Shown here piece after piece: positions 1 to 6,380 of a stretch of DNA of 25,610 bases. The position numbers and the translations under genes are program-made. This DNA comes from a virus, in the IMG/VR virus record IMGVR_UViG_3300022413_000036, positions 1 through 25,610 of that record. The stretch is one strand, 5' to 3'. The notes beneath the pieces were generated by a model. The model had not been told where the DNA came from. It ran no database searches and saw only the letters and a program-made list of their open reading frames with translations. Every line of letters begins with the position of its first letter. Within the stretch, counting starts at the first letter, position 1.

Positions 1-278
1 GACCAATCAACCACGGTGTTGCGGCCCACAAGGTCGGTACCGTCCCAAAATAGATCCGGGAGCGCTGGATCTGTCGTCTTGTCGGGATCATCCACCGGCA
101 GATCTGCGAGGGGCTGGCGGAAGTCAAGCAGATCTTGCAAACGATCACGCGCCCGGTTCAGTCGTTGCTGGGGCCAGCCATTACCAGGGATGTCAGCGTA
201 TAGCAGCCGCTGCACCCCATCACCCTTGTCATAGTCGAGGTAGGTGTCTGTGATCTCGACTATGCGGATAGCGACCAT
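1..278 (-). CDS. Unknown protein, paralogue of its upstream neighbour; C-terminus runs off the window
   Basis: Starts at ATG 278-276, which overlaps the TAA stop of the upstream gene as TAATG, so the two are translationally coupled. The 92 visible residues begin MVAIRIVEITDTYLDYDKGD and are open to the window edge. Residues about 44-75 contain RLQ, LDFRQPL, LPVDDPD and a DLFW motif. These match the C-terminal half of the neighbouring protein (RLQ, IDFKQAL, LPLDDPD, EIFW) at roughly half of the positions, so the two genes look like a tandem duplication that has diverged. Unlike its neighbour it has no signal peptide. I do not recognise the family. Its place after the tail-adaptor-like gene suggests a virion or tail-associated protein, which is inference only. 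Confidence 0.75.
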   Translation of the reverse strand, partial: MVAIRIVEITDTYLDYDKGDGVQRLLYADIPGNGWPQQRLNRARDRLQDLLDFRQPLADLPVDDPDKTTDPALPDLFWDGTDLVGRNTVVDW

Positions 279-697
279 TAGGGGTCGGAAATCCTCACCT
301 GAAACCCGCCCAAGCTCAAGTCGTCGGGGGTCACGGTCACCACCGCGCAGCGCGAAATCAGGAAGGTTTGCGAGAGAGGTAGAAGCGCGGTCTTTTTGCC
401 GTCAAGGTCGCCCCAAAAGATCTCTGCCGCGCTTGGGTCGCTCGCCCTGTCGGGATCATCCAAGGGGAGCCCACTTAGAGCCTGCTTGAAGTCGATCCGG
501 GCTTGTAGGCGCTCCTCCAGTTCCGCCGCCTTCTTCGCAACGGAGCCATTGGCGAGGTTGGCGAAGACTTCACAGCCCGGCCCGCCGCCAAGATCAATGC
601 AAAACTCATCCGGGGTTTGCATGGTCTGACTGACACAAAGCGCCCACGCGGGGATGGGCAAAAGGCAAAGAACAAAGGCCGCCAAGAGCTTTTTCAT
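278..697 (-). CDS. Exported protein of unknown function with Sec signal peptide
   Basis: The 139-aa product begins MKKLLAAFVLCLLPIPAWA, a textbook Sec signal peptide with a basic start, a hydrophobic core and a likely signal peptidase I site after AWA. Three cysteines follow at about residues 21, 32 and 42 of the precursor and could form disulfides in the periplasm. No lipobox precedes a cysteine, so a lipoprotein is unlikely. There are two adjacent ATGs: GGAGG at 707-703 lies 2 nt from the first (700) and 5 nt from the second (697), so I chose 697. The TGA stop of the adaptor gene overlaps this ribosome binding site. The C-terminal half is paralogous to the next gene downstream. The role is unknown. 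A periplasmic lysis accessory (spanin-like) role is possible from the signal peptide, but nothing else supports it. Confidence 0.8.
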   Translation of the reverse strand: MKKLLAAFVLCLLPIPAWALCVSQTMQTPDEFCIDLGGGPGCEVFANLANGSVAKKAAELEERLQARIDFKQALSGLPLDDPDRASDPSAAEIFWGDLDGKKTALLPLSQTFLISRCAVVTVTPDDLSLGGFQVRISDP

Positions 698-707
698 CAT
701 TTCCTCC

Positions 708-1337
708 TCACAAATATTGACCCATCACACGACCGGACATGGCCCGGCTCGTCTCTATGCCGCGCAGGACCCGCTCGGCCTCCAGCTCCTGCACCTTCAT
801 CCGGTCCCCCTTGTCACTCTGGTGGATGATGTTGTTGTAAAGATCCCACTTGGCCCTCGCCCGGATCATCCGTTCACCCCGCGTGGTCCAGAAATTGCTG
901 TCGGTGTCCGCCGTGATCACGGGCAAGGTTTTGCGGTAGTACAGGCACAGGCCGTAGGCTGCCTGGGGCTGCGGGTAGAGCCGGATTTGGCCATCGCCAT
1001 AGGTCCAGTCGAAGGGGATCCCCTTGCCCACCACGGCGTTCAAATCGATCACCTGGAGGTAATCCCAGGATCGACGGTTCAGAGGGTAGGTGGACTGATT
1101 GACCGTGATCTGGAGCGGATACTCCCCGATAAAGTCAAGGAAGTCGTCCGGCACCGGATAGTAGGTCTGGCCATCGATGGTCGCGCTTTCCGCGCGCTCG
1201 GTGGTGACATGGAAGGGGGGCTCGGTGTCCTCATAGTGCTCGATGGCCGAGAGGATTGCCGAGCGGACTGCGGCGTTGATATTTGTCCGGTGGATCTCAG
1301 CCTCGACACGAGAGACCATGGTGGCGAAATCTGTCAT
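708..1337 (-). CDS. Phage head-tail adaptor / tail accessory-like protein
   Basis: 209 aa. The start MTDFATMVSRVEAEIHRTN, followed by a helical N-terminus, a central beta-rich part (DGQTYYPVPDDFLDFIGEYP, TYPLNRRSWDYLQ, DGQIRLYPQP) and a C-terminal helix rich in charged residues, is the pattern of podoviral adaptor proteins such as those of SU10/phiEco32-like phages and, more distantly, P22 gp4. These bind below the portal and connect it to the tail. The ribosome binding site GGAGG lies 10 nt before the ATG. The family assignment is from motif memory, and the gene's location in the structural module downstream of portal and capsid supports it. Length is normal for the family. Alternative: another small tail or connector protein. 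Confidence 0.65.
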   Translation of the reverse strand: MTDFATMVSRVEAEIHRTNINAAVRSAILSAIEHYEDTEPPFHVTTERAESATIDGQTYYPVPDDFLDFIGEYPLQITVNQSTYPLNRRSWDYLQVIDLNAVVGKGIPFDWTYGDGQIRLYPQPQAAYGLCLYYRKTLPVITADTDSNFWTTRGERMIRARAKWDLYNNIIHQSDKGDRMKVQELEAERVLRGIETSRAMSGRVMGQYL

Positions 1338-1394
1338 TGGCCGGTGGCCTCCAATTAAGCCCCCGGCTCCTGGGGCAATAAGTTCAGCAGCATC

Positions 1395-1670
1395 TTACCC
1401 GTTGCATTTGCTTTCGTGAAGCCCCCGACCGCGACCGATGTGGCGGTAGCACTTGGTGCAGAACCCGTTTTTGCTCAGCTCCTCGACATAATCGGGCCAG
1501 AACTGATCGATGATGGCCTCCAGGGTCGTTTTCCGGCTCTCCCAGGTGAGGGAGGCCCGTCGCCGCTCCGGTCGTGGCCCCAGATCGCTATAGCCCTTGA
1601 GAGCGGCTCTCAGGATCTCTGGCGGGGCGAAGTCGATCGGCAGGTCACTGGGGTGCGGCAGAGCCATCAT
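1395..1670 (-). CDS. Small zinc-finger-like protein, unknown function
   Basis: 91 aa. The C-terminal end carries Cys71-x2-Cys74, His85 and Cys89, a plausible zinc-binding set in a basic segment (IGRGRGLHESKC). The middle is predicted helical and basic (RPERRRASLTWESRKTTL). GAGGTG lies upstream of two adjacent ATGs at 1670 and 1667. The gene overlaps the glycosyltransferase gene by 26 nt, so it is part of the same transcript. It sits between the glycosyltransferase and the adaptor gene. I do not recognise the family. A nucleic-acid- or protein-binding accessory role fits the composition but is inference. Confidence 0.65.
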   Translation of the reverse strand: MMALPHPSDLPIDFAPPEILRAALKGYSDLGPRPERRRASLTWESRKTTLEAIIDQFWPDYVEELSKNGFCTKCYRHIGRGRGLHESKCNG

Positions 1671-2424
1671 CGCGCACCTCCGGTCGCAGCTTGCCCATGG
1701 CGATCATGTGCTGCTTGACCCGGTCGTTATGGACCGAGCGCCCCATGACCTGCTCGTAGGGTGCCAGGATCACCGCCTCCTGCATCTCCTTCACCCAGGT
1801 CTCATGATGTTCGCAGCCGGCGAGCTGCTCCCATACCGGGGCCCCTGCGGTGAAATGGATCAGCTTGGCATCGGGCCTGGGCTCGTCGTAGAGCACCAGA
1901 TGGTTCCACTCGGGTGGCAGTTCGCCGATGAGGTCGCTGTCCCTGTTGCCCTCCAGCCAAGTGAAGCCGGCAAGGGTTTTGTGGTTCGCGCGGACATGGT
2001 CCGGGGTCAGCACCTTGTTCGCCGGGTGCCCGGCATTGAACACCATCAGCGACGGCCACTCGAACTTGGCCTTGTGCTTGACCACCCAGACCGCCCGCTC
2101 AGTGTTGTCAAAATCAACCGCCGTCTCGTTGTCCTCCATGCAGTGGGCCACCAGCTCGACAATGTTGCCGGTCATCACCATGTCCGCGTCCATGAACACC
2201 GCCAGCCCATCGAAGCCGGCGAGCCATGGGGTCAAGTAACGGGTGTAGGTGAAGGGGGTCAGCCCAACCATGTCGCGAGGCACCGGGAGCTGGTCGATCA
2301 CCAGGGGCGTGATCGAGACCGGCAAGGTCGAGTGCCGCAGGATGGAGTGCGCCAAGCAGGTGAAACTCACGGATTGGCGCGGGTCATATCCGATGTAGGC
2401 CCGGATGGGGATTTTAGCTGTCAT
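1645..2424 (-). CDS. Glycosyltransferase, DXD type (GT8-like)
   Basis: 259 aa. The N-terminus (IRAYIGYDPRQSVSFTCLAH) and the DXD motif FMDADMVMTGNI (D79, D81) match retaining-type, GT-A fold glycosyltransferases of the GT8 and related groups. The DXD aspartates bind the metal and the nucleotide-sugar phosphates. Further down, FNAGH (about residue 150) and LIHFTAG (about 208-214) resemble the later conserved GT8 elements that complete the active site. The sugar and acceptor cannot be read from the sequence. A strong ribosome binding site (AAGGAG) precedes the ATG, and the gene overlaps the methyltransferase stop by 11 nt. It belongs to the run TPR-glycosyltransferase, methyltransferase, glycosyltransferase that sits between capsid and adaptor genes, so it probably acts on a virion protein or a host surface glycan. 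Confidence 0.8.
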   Translation of the reverse strand: MTAKIPIRAYIGYDPRQSVSFTCLAHSILRHSTLPVSITPLVIDQLPVPRDMVGLTPFTYTRYLTPWLAGFDGLAVFMDADMVMTGNIVELVAHCMEDNETAVDFDNTERAVWVVKHKAKFEWPSLMVFNAGHPANKVLTPDHVRANHKTLAGFTWLEGNRDSDLIGELPPEWNHLVLYDEPRPDAKLIHFTAGAPVWEQLAGCEHHETWVKEMQEAVILAPYEQVMGRSVHNDRVKQHMIAMGKLRPEVRDDGSAAPQ

Positions 2425-2989
2425 TGGCCTCGGCTCCTTCGTCTCTCGCCCCCAAGAACAGGAGCGTGTTGGGGATGTAGTTGAGGTTCATGATGGTGAA
2501 CCAGTCGCCCAGGGTGTTGAGCCACCAGCGCGGCCCCTCCTGGATCAGGTGGGCATTGCGCCCATCGGGCAGCACCTTCACCGCCGGGCCAGTGTGGATG
2601 GCCAGAAAGACACCCACGCGGGCGAGGCGCTCGATGTCCTTGATGACGAACTGCAGCTTGTCGGGCTCGACGTGCTCCAGGACATCGGTGCAGACGACGA
2701 GGTCGGCGATGTCCGGTCGCCCGTCCTTGCCGGGGACAGCCGGGTCATACTCGCGGACGTCGGTGTAGGGAGAGAGGATCGCCAGTCGGCGCTTGAGAGA
2801 ACCCTTGCCGCAGCCGTAATCCAGCACCGTCTGGATGTTGGCGTTCTGGATGACGACGGTGATGTCCTCGGCGTGGCGTTCACCACGGGCGCCGTAATCA
2901 CTCCGCCGCTCGTGGAACTCGGTCTGCATCGCCCGATAGTCCGGGGATATGCAGTCGTCCTGGCTGATGGGGGCTGTTTTTTCTGTCAC
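2414..2989 (-). CDS. Class I SAM-dependent methyltransferase
   Basis: 191 aa from a GTG start. The glycine-rich SAM-binding loop is VLDYGCGKGSL (D57 to G63) and the motif after strand 4 is LVVCTDVLEHVEP (D102 to H106). Both are hallmarks of the Rossmann-fold methyltransferases that often modify sugars or small molecules. I chose the GTG at 2989 because GGAGCCGACC directly precedes it, the same leader seen at several other starts here. The frame stays open to 3097, but that stretch lies inside the upstream gene and has no comparable ribosome binding site. The gene still overlaps the TPR-glycosyltransferase by 92 nt, which is unusually long. With a glycosyltransferase on either side, a sugar methyltransferase is the likeliest role. 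The substrate is unknown. Confidence 0.8.
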   Translation of the reverse strand: MTEKTAPISQDDCISPDYRAMQTEFHERRSDYGARGERHAEDITVVIQNANIQTVLDYGCGKGSLKRRLAILSPYTDVREYDPAVPGKDGRPDIADLVVCTDVLEHVEPDKLQFVIKDIERLARVGVFLAIHTGPAVKVLPDGRNAHLIQEGPRWWLNTLGDWFTIMNLNYIPNTLLFLGARDEGAEANDS

Positions 2990-4436
2990 GGTCGGCTCCG
3001 TTGCTGATTGTTTCGGTAAGCGCCTTGTGGATCCGCTCGAAAACCGGCTCCCAGGCACAATCGGGATCCTGACGGAAAAGGCGGACGTTGTCACCATACC
3101 AAAGCATGTGGTCCGCCATGGGGTTCCCGTCGACCTCCTTCATGTAGCGCCAGCTGCAGCGATGGGGCAGCGGGATCCAGCACGCCTGACCGATCGATCC
3201 ACACTGGTGAACCATGGTTTGATCGACGGTGATGACCAGATCCATCTGCGCGGCAAGCGATGTCAGGGCGTCGAAGTTGTCGACCACCTCCTGCCAGTGA
3301 TGGACGCCCTTGATGCCGGCATCGGCCAGCTGCTCGGCGGCATCTCCCCGATAGTGGACCGAGAAGAACTCGACCTCGGGGAAGGCCTCGACCAGGGCCT
3401 TGAAGTGGTCCATGTCAGGGGTCCTGTAGTGGCTGTGGGTCGAAACGATCCCGCCCTCCCAGGCAATGCCGACGCGGAACTTGCCCTCGGCAGCGTGTGC
3501 CACACGGCGCGCCAGGGCGGTGTCGGTGGCCGGGTTGGTCTTCAGGTAGGGCTTGAACCCACCATCGCGGTGGCGCGGGAAGTCTTCCCATCGGGTGCGA
3601 AAGAGGAGCTGCAGATCGCCGATGGAGATCTTGGCATCGATCTTGCCGTGGTCGTAGATCCACTTGCTCTCCTTGAACTTCCTGGTGCCGTAGCAGGCCT
3701 CCAGATCGAACGACCGCGAAAAGAGGCCCTGCAGTCGCGGGTGACAGTCGAGGATCAAATTGTCGCAATGGCTGCGGGCTTCGTTGATAGCCTCGGCGAA
3801 GAGCAGCTCATCGCCTTGGCCTTGCTCGCCGTAGACCACCAGCCGGTGGACGTGGCTGCCATCCCAGGGCGGCGCATCGAACTGCTTGTTGGGGCGCACG
3901 CCCGACCTGAACCCTACCTTATGCTCGGTCCAGCCCTCCAGCAGCCGCCCCTGCTCCAGGAGACAGAGGCAAAGGTTCCAGCCGCCTTGCGGATGGTCGG
4001 GCTTGGCCTTAAGGCACTTTCGCGCCCAGGCCTCACCCTCCTCCGGGCGCGCGGCGTTGATGCAGGCACTGGCAAGGTTGTTGTAGACATCCGCGTCGAT
4101 GCGGCCATGGGCCTCCATCAGCTCCGCCGCCTTCAGCCATATCTCCTCTGCCCTTTCGTCCATGCCGATGCCACGGAAGCAGTTGCCCATGTTGTTCAGC
4201 GGCTCGTGGGCCTCGGGCTGCAGGTCGGCGGCCTGTGCCAGGATGGGCAGGGCCGCGCCGAAGTGGCGCTCACCGAACAGCAGGGTGCCGTACAGGAAGG
4301 ACGCCTGGGCATTTCCGGGGTCCTGGTTCAAGGCCTCGCCCCACCTGCTGTGGGCCAAGGTGCGATCATCGGCTTGCCACGCGGCTTGGCCATCGGCCAA
4401 CAGGCGGTTGATACGCTTCTTTTTGCGGGGGTTCAT
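2898..4436 (-). CDS. TPR-repeat glycosyltransferase (GT9/SPINDLY-like)
   Basis: 512 aa. The N-terminal third (about residues 10-180) is made of tetratricopeptide-like helical repeats: QAAWQADDRTLAHSRWGEAL, then PGNAQASFLYGTLLF, EAHEPLNNMGNCFRGIGM, and VYNNLASACINAARPEEGEA. The C-terminal part has the GT-B features seen in TPR-glycosyltransferases: VVYGEQGQGDELLFA (about 200), RVGIAWEGG (about 320), and DLVITVDQTMVHQCGSIGQ with a following SWRY (about 415-450). The TPRs probably hold a protein acceptor. ATG 4436 is preceded by GAGGAGCC; an upstream in-frame ATG at 4460 lacks this. The C-terminal 30 residues overlap the methyltransferase in another frame and look unlike the family, so a read-through or frameshift is possible. 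It lies just after the capsid and minor structural genes. Confidence 0.8.
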   Translation of the reverse strand: MNPRKKKRINRLLADGQAAWQADDRTLAHSRWGEALNQDPGNAQASFLYGTLLFGERHFGAALPILAQAADLQPEAHEPLNNMGNCFRGIGMDERAEEIWLKAAELMEAHGRIDADVYNNLASACINAARPEEGEAWARKCLKAKPDHPQGGWNLCLCLLEQGRLLEGWTEHKVGFRSGVRPNKQFDAPPWDGSHVHRLVVYGEQGQGDELLFAEAINEARSHCDNLILDCHPRLQGLFSRSFDLEACYGTRKFKESKWIYDHGKIDAKISIGDLQLLFRTRWEDFPRHRDGGFKPYLKTNPATDTALARRVAHAAEGKFRVGIAWEGGIVSTHSHYRTPDMDHFKALVEAFPEVEFFSVHYRGDAAEQLADAGIKGVHHWQEVVDNFDALTSLAAQMDLVITVDQTMVHQCGSIGQACWIPLPHRCSWRYMKEVDGNPMADHMLWYGDNVRLFRQDPDCAWEPVFERIHKALTETISNGADRDRKNSPHQPGRLHIPGLSGDADRVPRAAE

Positions 4437-4467
4437 AGCGGCTCCTCTATGCGGCTCCAAGGAGAGC

Positions 4468-4501
4468 GGGGCGGTGGCGCCTTAAACAGTACCACCGCCC
4501 C
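4468..4501 (-). other. GC-rich stem-loop after the 143-aa structural gene, no U tract
   Basis: A perfect 10-bp inverted repeat: GGGGCGGTGG at 4468-4477 pairs with CCACCGCCCC at 4492-4501, with a 14-nt loop. It lies 34 nt past the stop of the 4535-4966 gene and before the TPR-glycosyltransferase. There is no T run on the minus strand after it, so it is more likely a partial terminator or a 3' mRNA-stabilising structure than a classic intrinsic terminator. Confidence 0.55.
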
Positions 4502-4534
4502 TAGCCCAGATGGGGAGCCGACACCGATCTGGGA

Positions 4535-4966
4535 TTAGGCGTCTCGCGTCAGGTACATCGTCCGCGAGAGAACACCCGTGCCGGAGCCTGACGTCACCGC
4601 CGGGATCACCGACTTCACCATTGCGCTGAGGTTGGAAGACCCCAGGGCATCGTCGGACAGCGACACCGTGAAGGGCAGCGCTGCGTTGTCGTAGAGGCCA
4701 ATCGCCGCCGACGTGCTCGACCCGGTGAGGGTCGTGGCGCCGACGATGAAGGTCTCGGTGGTGTTGATGCCGGTTGCCCCGCCACCGCGTTGGATACCCA
4801 ACAAGGTCGACCCGTTGGGCACCTTGCCCCACAGGATGACGTCGCCGGCAGACAGGGACACGACTTCCGTCCCGAAGGTGATGGTGGAGCGGACAGCGTC
4901 GACCCCGTTGTGGTTGCCCTTGGGCTGGACGCCCGAGATGGCCTGGGTTGCAGTAATGGTAGCCAT
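4535..4966 (-). CDS. Small virion-like protein (possible capsid decoration protein)
   Basis: 143 aa, rich in Thr, Ser, Gly and Ala with many alternating hydrophobic residues, typical of a beta-rich virion protein. It opens MATITATQAISGVQPKGNHN and has a central GDVILWGKVPNGSTLLGIQ and TSAAIGLYDNAALPFTVSL. It has no signal peptide and few charges. It follows the major capsid gene directly, with only a GC-rich stem-loop between them. Small Ser/Thr/Gly-rich genes in this place often encode capsid decoration or head-fibre proteins. That role is inferred from place and composition, not from a recognised family. The many surface Ser/Thr residues would also suit glycosylation by the enzymes encoded next door. 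AGGAAAG lies before the ATG. Confidence 0.75.
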   Translation of the reverse strand: MATITATQAISGVQPKGNHNGVDAVRSTITFGTEVVSLSAGDVILWGKVPNGSTLLGIQRGGGATGINTTETFIVGATTLTGSSTSAAIGLYDNAALPFTVSLSDDALGSSNLSAMVKSVIPAVTSGSGTGVLSRTMYLTRDA

Positions 4967-4993
4967 GGTTCTTTCCTTTTCTCCTCCCTCGCC

Positions 4994-5019
4994 CTCCCCC
5001 GCCAGGATCGGCAGGGGAG
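4994..5019 (-). other. GC-rich stem-loop just after the major capsid gene
   Basis: On the minus strand, CTCCCCTGCC (5019-5010) pairs with GGCGGGGGAG (5003-4994) around a 6-nt loop: ten pairs including one G-U. It lies 17 nt after the capsid stop. It is not followed by a T run but by the purine-rich leader of the next gene. It could slow 3' exonucleases, so that capsid mRNA is kept, or cause partial termination that lowers the next gene. Confidence 0.55.
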
Positions 5020-5035
5020 CGGTCAGGAGACTAGG

Positions 5036-6109
5036 TTACAGGGTTGACGGGTCAGGCGCGTAGGTCGCCATCACCAGGGTCGAGAAGTCCTCGCTGTTGA
5101 ACACGGTCTTTTTCAGACCGCAGATCATGCCCGAACTCACGCCCAGCTGATTGCCGTAGTCGAAGGTGTCCTCGACCCAGGACATCTTGCCCGGCCCCGA
5201 GTTTCGACCGAAGGCCAGGGCTGCGGCTTGAGCGCCGCAGAACACCGGACGGCGATAGTCGGCGATGGCACCCGCTGCCGGCGTATCCGTGATGTTGGGG
5301 ATACGGGTGGCTTCGTGCAGGATCACACCGTTCCACATGCCGATGGCACCGGAGAAGATCGGGTTCTTGGTGATCTGTCCCCCTTCCATGGCAGCCCGCT
5401 GGATGTCCGCCCAGGAGCCGGCAGTCGATGCCTGCTGGCGCAGCTGGTAGACGTCGAAGGGGTGCAGGAACGCGACGTAGTAGTTGCCGCCATCGATGCG
5501 GATAGGCCGGATCATCGGGGCCAAGGTCTTGGCCTGGGCCACCGCCTTGTCGATCAGAGCCATCGACATGATGTTGGCCGCGACCAGGGATCCCTCTGTG
5601 GATTGCCCGTCGTGCCAAACGCGGTGGTCGGCGTCAGGGGCGATGGTCGCTTGGTTGCCGGTGTAGAGGGTCCGGGTCTCTGCCGTATTGCCGGCGATCT
5701 GGTTGAAGAACCAAGTATCCATGCGATCAGAGAACCAGTCCTGGAGACCCATGCGGCTCTCCTCGCGAACTGAGAACGGCACCCGCTGCTCGGACATCTT
5801 GCCTTCCGACCGAACCGCGTGGCGGATCTGGTCGATGAAGATGTCGTCGTTGTAGGTGACGAGGCTCTCTTCGTTCCCCTCAAGGGTGGCATCGCCTTGA
5901 ACGCCTTCGCCCTCAAGCAGGACACGCAGGCCGCAGCGGATACGGTCGCCCGCGTCCTTGCTGAGGTCGTTCTTGATCTGCACGACAGAGTTGCTGTCGG
6001 TGCCGAGGAAGCGGTAGATCCAGGTCGTTTTCAGCGCTTCGTGGAAGAGCTTTTTCGACCATAGCTTGACCGCTAAGGGATGGTTAATCCCATAATTTGT
6101 ATTGGCCAT
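5036..6109 (-). CDS. Major capsid protein, N4 gp56 family
   Basis: 357 aa. The sequence opens MANTNYGINHPLAVKLWSKK and continues with VQGDATLEGNEESLVTYND, the block IDQIRHAVRSEGKMSEQRVP and FSVREESRMGLQDWFSDRMD. This is the characteristic signature of the N4 gp56-family (HK97-fold) major capsid proteins of podoviruses. The C-terminal part (YYVAFLHPFDVYQLRQ, FGRNSGPGKMSWVEDTFDYG) is also typical, and the length fits. About 420 copies would build an N4-like head. The gene directly follows the scaffold gene but is separated from it by an intrinsic terminator and a fresh promoter, so it has its own transcription unit suited to high expression. Its ribosome binding site is GAGG, 10 nt before the ATG. 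Confidence 0.95.
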   Translation of the reverse strand: MANTNYGINHPLAVKLWSKKLFHEALKTTWIYRFLGTDSNSVVQIKNDLSKDAGDRIRCGLRVLLEGEGVQGDATLEGNEESLVTYNDDIFIDQIRHAVRSEGKMSEQRVPFSVREESRMGLQDWFSDRMDTWFFNQIAGNTAETRTLYTGNQATIAPDADHRVWHDGQSTEGSLVAANIMSMALIDKAVAQAKTLAPMIRPIRIDGGNYYVAFLHPFDVYQLRQQASTAGSWADIQRAAMEGGQITKNPIFSGAIGMWNGVILHEATRIPNITDTPAAGAIADYRRPVFCGAQAAALAFGRNSGPGKMSWVEDTFDYGNQLGVSSGMICGLKKTVFNSEDFSTLVMATYAPDPSTL

Positions 6110-6184
6110 CGGTTTCGTCCTCGCGGATTAGTGGTGATCATGATGTCTGTGATCCCCATTTAACGCCTACGGGACGGGCGACAG

Positions 6185-6195
6185 CCGATTATCGG
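6185..6195. promoter_or_regulatory. Short palindrome in the capsid 5' leader
   Basis: CCGAT-T-ATCGG, an 11-bp perfect palindrome in the roughly 115-nt stretch between the putative capsid transcription start and the ATG. It could be a protein-binding site or a weak RNA hairpin. It is too short to be convincing alone and is noted because two more palindromes lie close by. Confidence 0.3.
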
Positions 6196-6209
6196 ATCGA
6201 CTAGACCGA

Positions 6210-6224
6210 CAGCTCTAAGAGCTG
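6210..6224. promoter_or_regulatory. Operator-like 15-bp palindrome at the capsid transcription start
   Basis: CAGCTCT-A-AGAGCTG is a perfect palindrome with a single central base. It lies immediately downstream of the candidate -10 box (6235-6230), so it would cover about +1 to +14. That is the classic place for a repressor operator. No repressor that would use it is identified. Confidence 0.45.
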
Positions 6225-6229
6225 CAGGG

Positions 6230-6259
6230 AGGATAGGACAGTGCGCGCTCAGAAGTCAA
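6230..6259 (-). promoter_or_regulatory. Candidate sigma70-type promoter for the capsid gene
   Basis: On the minus strand, TTGACT (6259-6254) and TATCCT (6235-6230) are separated by 18 nt. The -35 box matches the consensus at five of six bases and the -10 at four of six. It lies between an intrinsic terminator and the capsid ATG, where a new promoter is expected. The predicted leader is about 115 nt long. Confidence 0.55.
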
Positions 6260-6262
6260 CCT

Positions 6263-6290
6263 CACTACTGCAAACGCATTTGCAGCAGTG
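6263..6290. promoter_or_regulatory. 28-bp inverted repeat upstream of the capsid promoter
   Basis: CTGCAAA at 6268-6274 and TTTGCAG at 6279-6285 are perfect mirror complements around CGCA. Beyond one mismatch the symmetry continues with CACT/AGTG, giving 11 of 12 paired bases per arm. It abuts the candidate -35 box on its upstream side, the usual place for an activator site. As RNA it would be downstream of the scaffold terminator, so a DNA-binding role is more likely. Confidence 0.5.
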
Positions 6291-6313
6291 GGGCGGGCAT
6301 AATTGTGATGAGG

Positions 6314-6340
6314 CAAAAAGCCCCCGACCGAAGCCGGGGG
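6314..6340 (-). terminator. Intrinsic terminator after the scaffold gene
   Basis: On the minus strand CCCCCGGC-TTCG-GTCGGGGG forms an eight-pair stem (one G-T pair) with a stable TTCG tetraloop, followed at once by a run of five T after one C. It lies about 40 nt past the scaffold stop. This is the clearest Rho-independent terminator in the window and ends the long leftward transcript before the capsid promoter. Confidence 0.9.
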
Positions 6341-6380
6341 ACAGTTGGGCTTTGAAAGTGCTAGGCGATGCACCAGACGG

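Noticed and set aside
2949-4538. Plus-strand open frame of 529 codons over the TPR-glycosyltransferase
   Set aside because: The minus-strand frame shows clear TPR and glycosyltransferase motifs, and the plus frame reads as low-complexity Gly/Leu/Val/Asp sequence.
6110-6140. Hammerhead ribozyme-like segment in the capsid leader (minus strand TCCGCGAGGACGAAAC)
   Set aside because: The stem II and GAAA part resembles a hammerhead, but the essential CUGANGA core is replaced by ACCACUA, so the catalytic core is missing. The GAGG serves as the ribosome binding site.
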